From ZC4RG30 sp031424095 (GTDB lineage Bacteria; Pseudomonadota; Gammaproteobacteria; Steroidobacterales; Steroidobacteraceae), in the NCBI GenBank assembly GCA_031424095.1, contig JANPGU010000208.1:1-8682 (forward strand): a stretch of DNA of 8,682 bases, given 5' to 3'. Positions 5,724-8,682 of this stretch are shown in pieces. How positions within the stretch are numbered: position 1 is the first letter of the stretch; each line of letters begins with the position of its first letter. The notes beneath the pieces were generated by a model. It was not told where the DNA came from and made no database searches. It saw only the letters and a program-made list of their open reading frames with translations. The position numbers and the translations under genes were made by a program.

Positions 5724-8391
5724 TCCGCAGCGGTGGCTGAATCTCCTGCGCCGGGCTGGTCGCGATCAGCTTTGCGATCTCCGGTCGGCACGAACCACAG
5801 TTGGTGCCGGCCTTCAGCTTCCTGCCTACCGCTTCAACCGTTGCGCAGCCTGCCTGGATTGCACCGCGGATCACATTGGCTCCGACGGCAAAGCAGGCGC
5901 ACACCGTCGGACCCGGATCGATGCCATCGAGCCGCTTGCCCAGCAGGATGCAGCGTCGGTCGGCGGGATCAAGCTGGGGCTGGGCGAACAAGGACAGCAG
6001 CCAGCTTCGGCCCGGCAAGGCGCCCTGCGCATTGACCATCAGACAGGCCTCGAGGCGCCCATTCAACAGCAAGGCCGCGCGGTAGGTGCCGGTCGCGCCA
6101 TCCTCGAACTCGATCCAGTCTGCCTGCGCATGGTCAGGCAATGCCTGCTGCAGCCATGTGGCATCCGGGCGTGCGCTTCCCTGGCCCGCAAACTCCAGCC
6201 GGTGCACGGCGTCGCCCGGCGAATACGCCCACCAGAGGGCATCGGGAGCCGCCACGCGCTGTCGCGACAGCAGGAAGCCCTCCCACTGCGTAACCACGGC
6301 CTCCAGGCGCACCGGTGTGTGCTTGAACTCCGGCTCGCCCGACAATGGATCCACGACCGGATTCACGGTGGCCCCCACGCGCGCCTCGCGTGCGAACTGG
6401 TCATTCCAGTGGATGGGCATGAAGATCATGCCGGCCGGCAGATCACCGCTGGCACGCGCGCGGGCCAGCGCGCTGCCCCAGCGCGTCACCACGCGCAGCA
6501 GGCTGCCCGGTGCAATTCCGGCCGCGGCAAAATCGACGGGATTCGCGTCGACATACGGTTCCGGCTCATGCGCATTGAGCGCGGGCGCGCGCGCTGTGCG
6601 CGTCATCGTGTGCCACTGATCGCGGATGCGACCGGTATTGAGGATCAATGGATACTCCGGCGTGGTCGCATGCCGCGGTCCGCGCGCAGTGACCGGCATG
6701 AAACGCGCCCTGCCATCCGCGGTGGAGAATCTGCCATCGGCAAAGGGCCGGGGCGCGCGCATGCCCCGCGCGGCTACCGGCCACTGCACAGCGTCCAGTA
6801 CATCGTACTGGCTGACGCTCAGGCCACTGACTCCCTGCAGGTCAAGCTGCAATCCGAACTGGCGCGACAGCGCCGTCATGCGCGCATGTTCATCGAATAT
6901 GGCAGCAGGGCCATCAAAGCTGAAGCCACTTGCGAACCCGAGCCGGCGTGCGACCTGGCAGATGATCCACCAGTCAGGTTGCGCCAGCGCGGGCAGCGCC
7001 AGGAACGCCCGCTGCCGCGAAATGTGCCGGTCGGAATTCGTGACCGTGCCATCCTTTTCTGCCCACGCAGCCGCCGGCAGCTTGATGTGCGCAAACGGCA
7101 GAGTGTCGTTGGCATTCACGCAATCCGAGACGATGACGAGCGGACAGCGCGCCAGCGCGCGCTTCACGACGTCGGCATCGGGCATGCTCACCACCGGATT
7201 GGTGGCCATGATCCAGATCGCCTTGATGTGACCTGCGTCGATCGCCTCGAACAGTTCGGTGGCCTTGTAGCCTGGACGTTCCGCGACCAGCGGCGATTGC
7301 CAGAACTGCTGTACAGCGTCGCGATGCGCGGCGTTGTCGAGGGTCAGATGCGCGGCCAGCTGCGTGGCAAGACCGCCGACTTCGCGCCCGCCCATGGCGT
7401 TGGGCTGGCCCGTGACCGAGAACGGTCCCATGCCGGCGCGACCAATGCGGCCGGTGAGCAGATGGCAGTTGATGATGCTGTTGACCTTGTCCGCACCCAC
7501 CGATGACTGGTTGACACCCTGCGAGAACATGGTCACTACCCGCTCGGTGCGGGCAAACATTGCGAAGAACTGTTCCACCAGCGCGGCATCGAGGCCGCAG
7601 GCCTGTGCCGTGGCGGCGATGTCGGTGCTGGCGGCGCGGGCGACGCTGAGCGTTTTGTCCAACCCGGTAGTGTGGGCAGCAACCCAGGGCTCATCTACGC
7701 GCCCCTGCACCGCCAGCCACACCAGCAGGCCGTTGAAGAGCATGACATCGCTGCCACTGCGCAGCGGCAGATGCAGGTCCGCAGCTTCGGAGGTCGCGGT
7801 GCGGCGCGGATCGATCACCACCAGCTGCAATGCGGGGCGCTGCTCGCGCAGGGCCAGGATGCGCTGCATCAGCACCGGATGGCACCAGGCGAGATTGGAG
7901 CCGACCAGCACGATCAGGTCCGCAGCATCAAGATCGGAGTATTCAACGGGGACCACGTCTTCGCCGAAGGCGCGCACGTGGCCGCTTACCGCAGACGACA
8001 TGCACAGCCGCGAATTCGTGTCGATATTGGCCGTGCCGATGTATCCCTTCATCAGCTTGTTGGCGACGTAGTAATCCTCGGTCAGCAACTGACCGGATAC
8101 ATACAGCGCGACGGATTCAGGTCCATGCGTGTCGATGCAGGCACGCAGCCGCTGCGCCACGGCATCCAGGGCGGTATCCCAGTCGACGCGCGCCCCATCC
8201 ACTTCGGGCTGCAGCAGCCGACCCCTGCCCCCCAGTGTCGCGGCCAGTGCCGTGCCCTTCGAGCAGAGGCGACCGCGATTGGCCGGATGATCCGGATCGC
8301 CACTGACCGAGATGCGTCCATCGTCGGCTCGGCGCGCGAGCACGCCGCAGCCCACGCCGCAATAGGGACAGGTGGTACGGGTCACGGTCAT
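5701..8391 (-). CDS. nasA: Assimilatory nitrate reductase catalytic subunit with C-terminal [2Fe-2S] domain
   Basis: This 896-aa cytoplasmic molybdoenzyme reduces nitrate to nitrite for nitrogen assimilation. The N-terminal [4Fe-4S] ligands are C8, C11, C15 and C43, in TTCPYCGVGCGVL and GRLCSKG. C130 in TNSRLCMSSAV is the expected molybdenum ligand of the Nap/Nas group. The molybdopterin oxidoreductase body runs to about 560, and the dinucleotide-binding domain from about 580 to 700 (NTGRIRDQWHTMTRT near 585). There is no Tat signal, which fits an assimilatory rather than a periplasmic enzyme. The C-terminus holds a BFD-like [2Fe-2S] domain with C831-x-C833 and C865-x2-C868, as in Klebsiella-type NasA, and should receive electrons from the FAD protein encoded upstream. 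The ATG overlaps that gene's stop as ATGA and no Shine-Dalgarno is evident, so translation appears coupled. A respiratory NarG is ruled out by size and layout. Confidence 0.96.
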   Translation of the reverse strand: MTVTRTTCPYCGVGCGVLARRADDGRISVSGDPDHPANRGRLCSKGTALAATLGGRGRLLQPEVDGARVDWDTALDAVAQRLRACIDTHGPESVALYVSGQLLTEDYYVANKLMKGYIGTANIDTNSRLCMSSAVSGHVRAFGEDVVPVEYSDLDAADLIVLVGSNLAWCHPVLMQRILALREQRPALQLVVIDPRRTATSEAADLHLPLRSGSDVMLFNGLLVWLAVQGRVDEPWVAAHTTGLDKTLSVARAASTDIAATAQACGLDAALVEQFFAMFARTERVVTMFSQGVNQSSVGADKVNSIINCHLLTGRIGRAGMGPFSVTGQPNAMGGREVGGLATQLAAHLTLDNAAHRDAVQQFWQSPLVAERPGYKATELFEAIDAGHIKAIWIMATNPVVSMPDADVVKRALARCPLVIVSDCVNANDTLPFAHIKLPAAAWAEKDGTVTNSDRHISRQRAFLALPALAQPDWWIICQVARRLGFASGFSFDGPAAIFDEHARMTALSRQFGLQLDLQGVSGLSVSQYDVLDAVQWPVAARGMRAPRPFADGRFSTADGRARFMPVTARGPRHATTPEYPLILNTGRIRDQWHTMTRTARAPALNAHEPEPYVDANPVDFAAAGIAPGSLLRVVTRWGSALARARASGDLPAGMIFMPIHWNDQFAREARVGATVNPVVDPLSGEPEFKHTPVRLEAVVTQWEGFLLSRQRVAAPDALWWAYSPGDAVHRLEFAGQGSARPDATWLQQALPDHAQADWIEFEDGATGTYRAALLLNGRLEACLMVNAQGALPGRSWLLSLFAQPQLDPADRRCILLGKRLDGIDPGPTVCACFAVGANVIRGAIQAGCATVEAVGRKLKAGTNCGSCRPEIAKLIATSPAQEIQPPLRISAALRG

Positions 8392-8682
8392 GCGGCGGAT
8401 TCTGTTGCGGGTGGCTCGCCCAGCAGCAGCGCTTCGCGCAGCGCCGAGACATCACGCTGATTCTCGATCAGCTCGGCGTACCAGCCTGAGTTGCGCGTAT
8501 CGCCAAACAGGATGGCGGCCTGCAGGCGGTTGTCCTTGACCCAGAGTCGTGTGTTGATACCCCCCGCCCGGGCGGCGGAGAGAAAGGATTGCCCCCCCCC
8601 CGCCATGCCCAGCAAGCCGGCGGAGAACAAATAGAAGGCGCAGACCATGATCTGCGAGGCAGGGCAGGGGCCCCGATAGCGC
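8388..8682 (-). CDS. NAD(P)H/FAD oxidoreductase of nitrate assimilation (C-terminal end only)
   Basis: The frame is open from the window edge and stops with TGA at 8388-8390, giving about 97 C-terminal residues. The pattern YRGPCPAS, LFSAG, TRLWVKDNRLQAAILFGDT and GWYAELI matches the dimerisation domain that closes the NAD(P)H/FAD half of NirB-type nitrite reductases and NasB/NasC-type electron-transfer proteins. The protein ends soon after this domain, so it lacks NirB's [2Fe-2S] and sirohaem parts and is best seen as a separate reductase for NasA, whose gene follows with an ATGA overlap. An ATG at 8646-8648 is internal: the homologous frame continues past it to the edge. Residues around that ATG and beside a run of ten C (8592-8601) match the family less well than the rest, which may reflect base-call errors near the end of the sequence. 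I give no symbol because naming differs between species (nasB, nasC). Confidence 0.85.
   Translation of the reverse strand, partial: RYRGPCPASQIMVCAFYLFSAGLLGMAGGGQSFLSAARAGGINTRLWVKDNRLQAAILFGDTRNSGWYAELIENQRDVSALREALLLGEPPATESAA

Noticed and set aside
6130..7506. 458-codon open frame on the plus strand opposite nasA
   Set aside because: It is antisense to a well conserved nitrate reductase and its product is Arg/His-rich without domain features; a shadow frame.
8388..8648. Complete 86-aa gene starting at ATG 8648
   Set aside because: The homologous frame continues upstream to the window edge (YRGPCPAS pattern), so this is the tail of a larger oxidoreductase.

Overview
The window is a GC-rich (about 60-65 % by eye), densely packed stretch of a bacterial chromosome. 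Gene content (YadGH-type exporter, Tat-exported SMP-30 protein, PhoA-family phosphatase, NasA with a C-terminal [2Fe-2S] domain) and codon use point to a free-living proteobacterium. A gammaproteobacterium of the Steroidobacter/Xanthomonad kind is my guess, but nothing here fixes the taxon. I see no RNA genes, mobile elements, CRISPR arrays or phage genes.

Layout, left to right. (1) 1-2439, plus strand: three genes chained by 4-bp ATGA overlaps. They are the C-terminal two-thirds of an ABC ATPase, its ABC-2 membrane subunit (YadG/YadH type), and a Tat-signal SMP-30/gluconolactonase-like beta-propeller. The coupling suggests one unit made of an exporter plus a periplasmic hydrolase/lactonase-like protein. 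(2) 2506-2913, minus strand: a 135-aa protein I do not recognise, with a good extended -10 promoter. It is divergent from (3) 3031-3552, plus strand, an exported SnoaL/NTF2-like protein. (4) 3598-5115, minus strand: an exported alkaline phosphatase with animal-type metal-site residues and no cysteines. It is divergent from (5) 5202-5723, plus strand, a DUF2878-like multi-pass membrane protein. The 86-bp gap between them holds two clear inverted repeats. (6) 5701-8682, minus strand: a nitrate-assimilation operon, seen as the end of a NAD(P)H/FAD oxidoreductase followed, through another ATGA overlap, by the complete assimilatory nitrate reductase NasA. The start of this operon lies to the right of the window.

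How the genes work together: in the nitrate operon, electrons should pass from NAD(P)H through the FAD protein to the C-terminal [2Fe-2S] domain of NasA, then to its [4Fe-4S] cluster and molybdenum centre. The phosphatase and nitrate reductase are nutrient-scavenging functions for phosphorus and nitrogen, but I see no Pho box or other named regulator site that would prove co-regulation. The remaining genes are ordinary single-gene or small-operon functions. I did not find a convincing new multi-gene system. The points most worth checking are the coupled exporter/SMP-30 unit, the two inverted repeats at 5136-5192, the unknown 135-aa protein, and a possible relation between the NasA tail and the end of its FAD partner.
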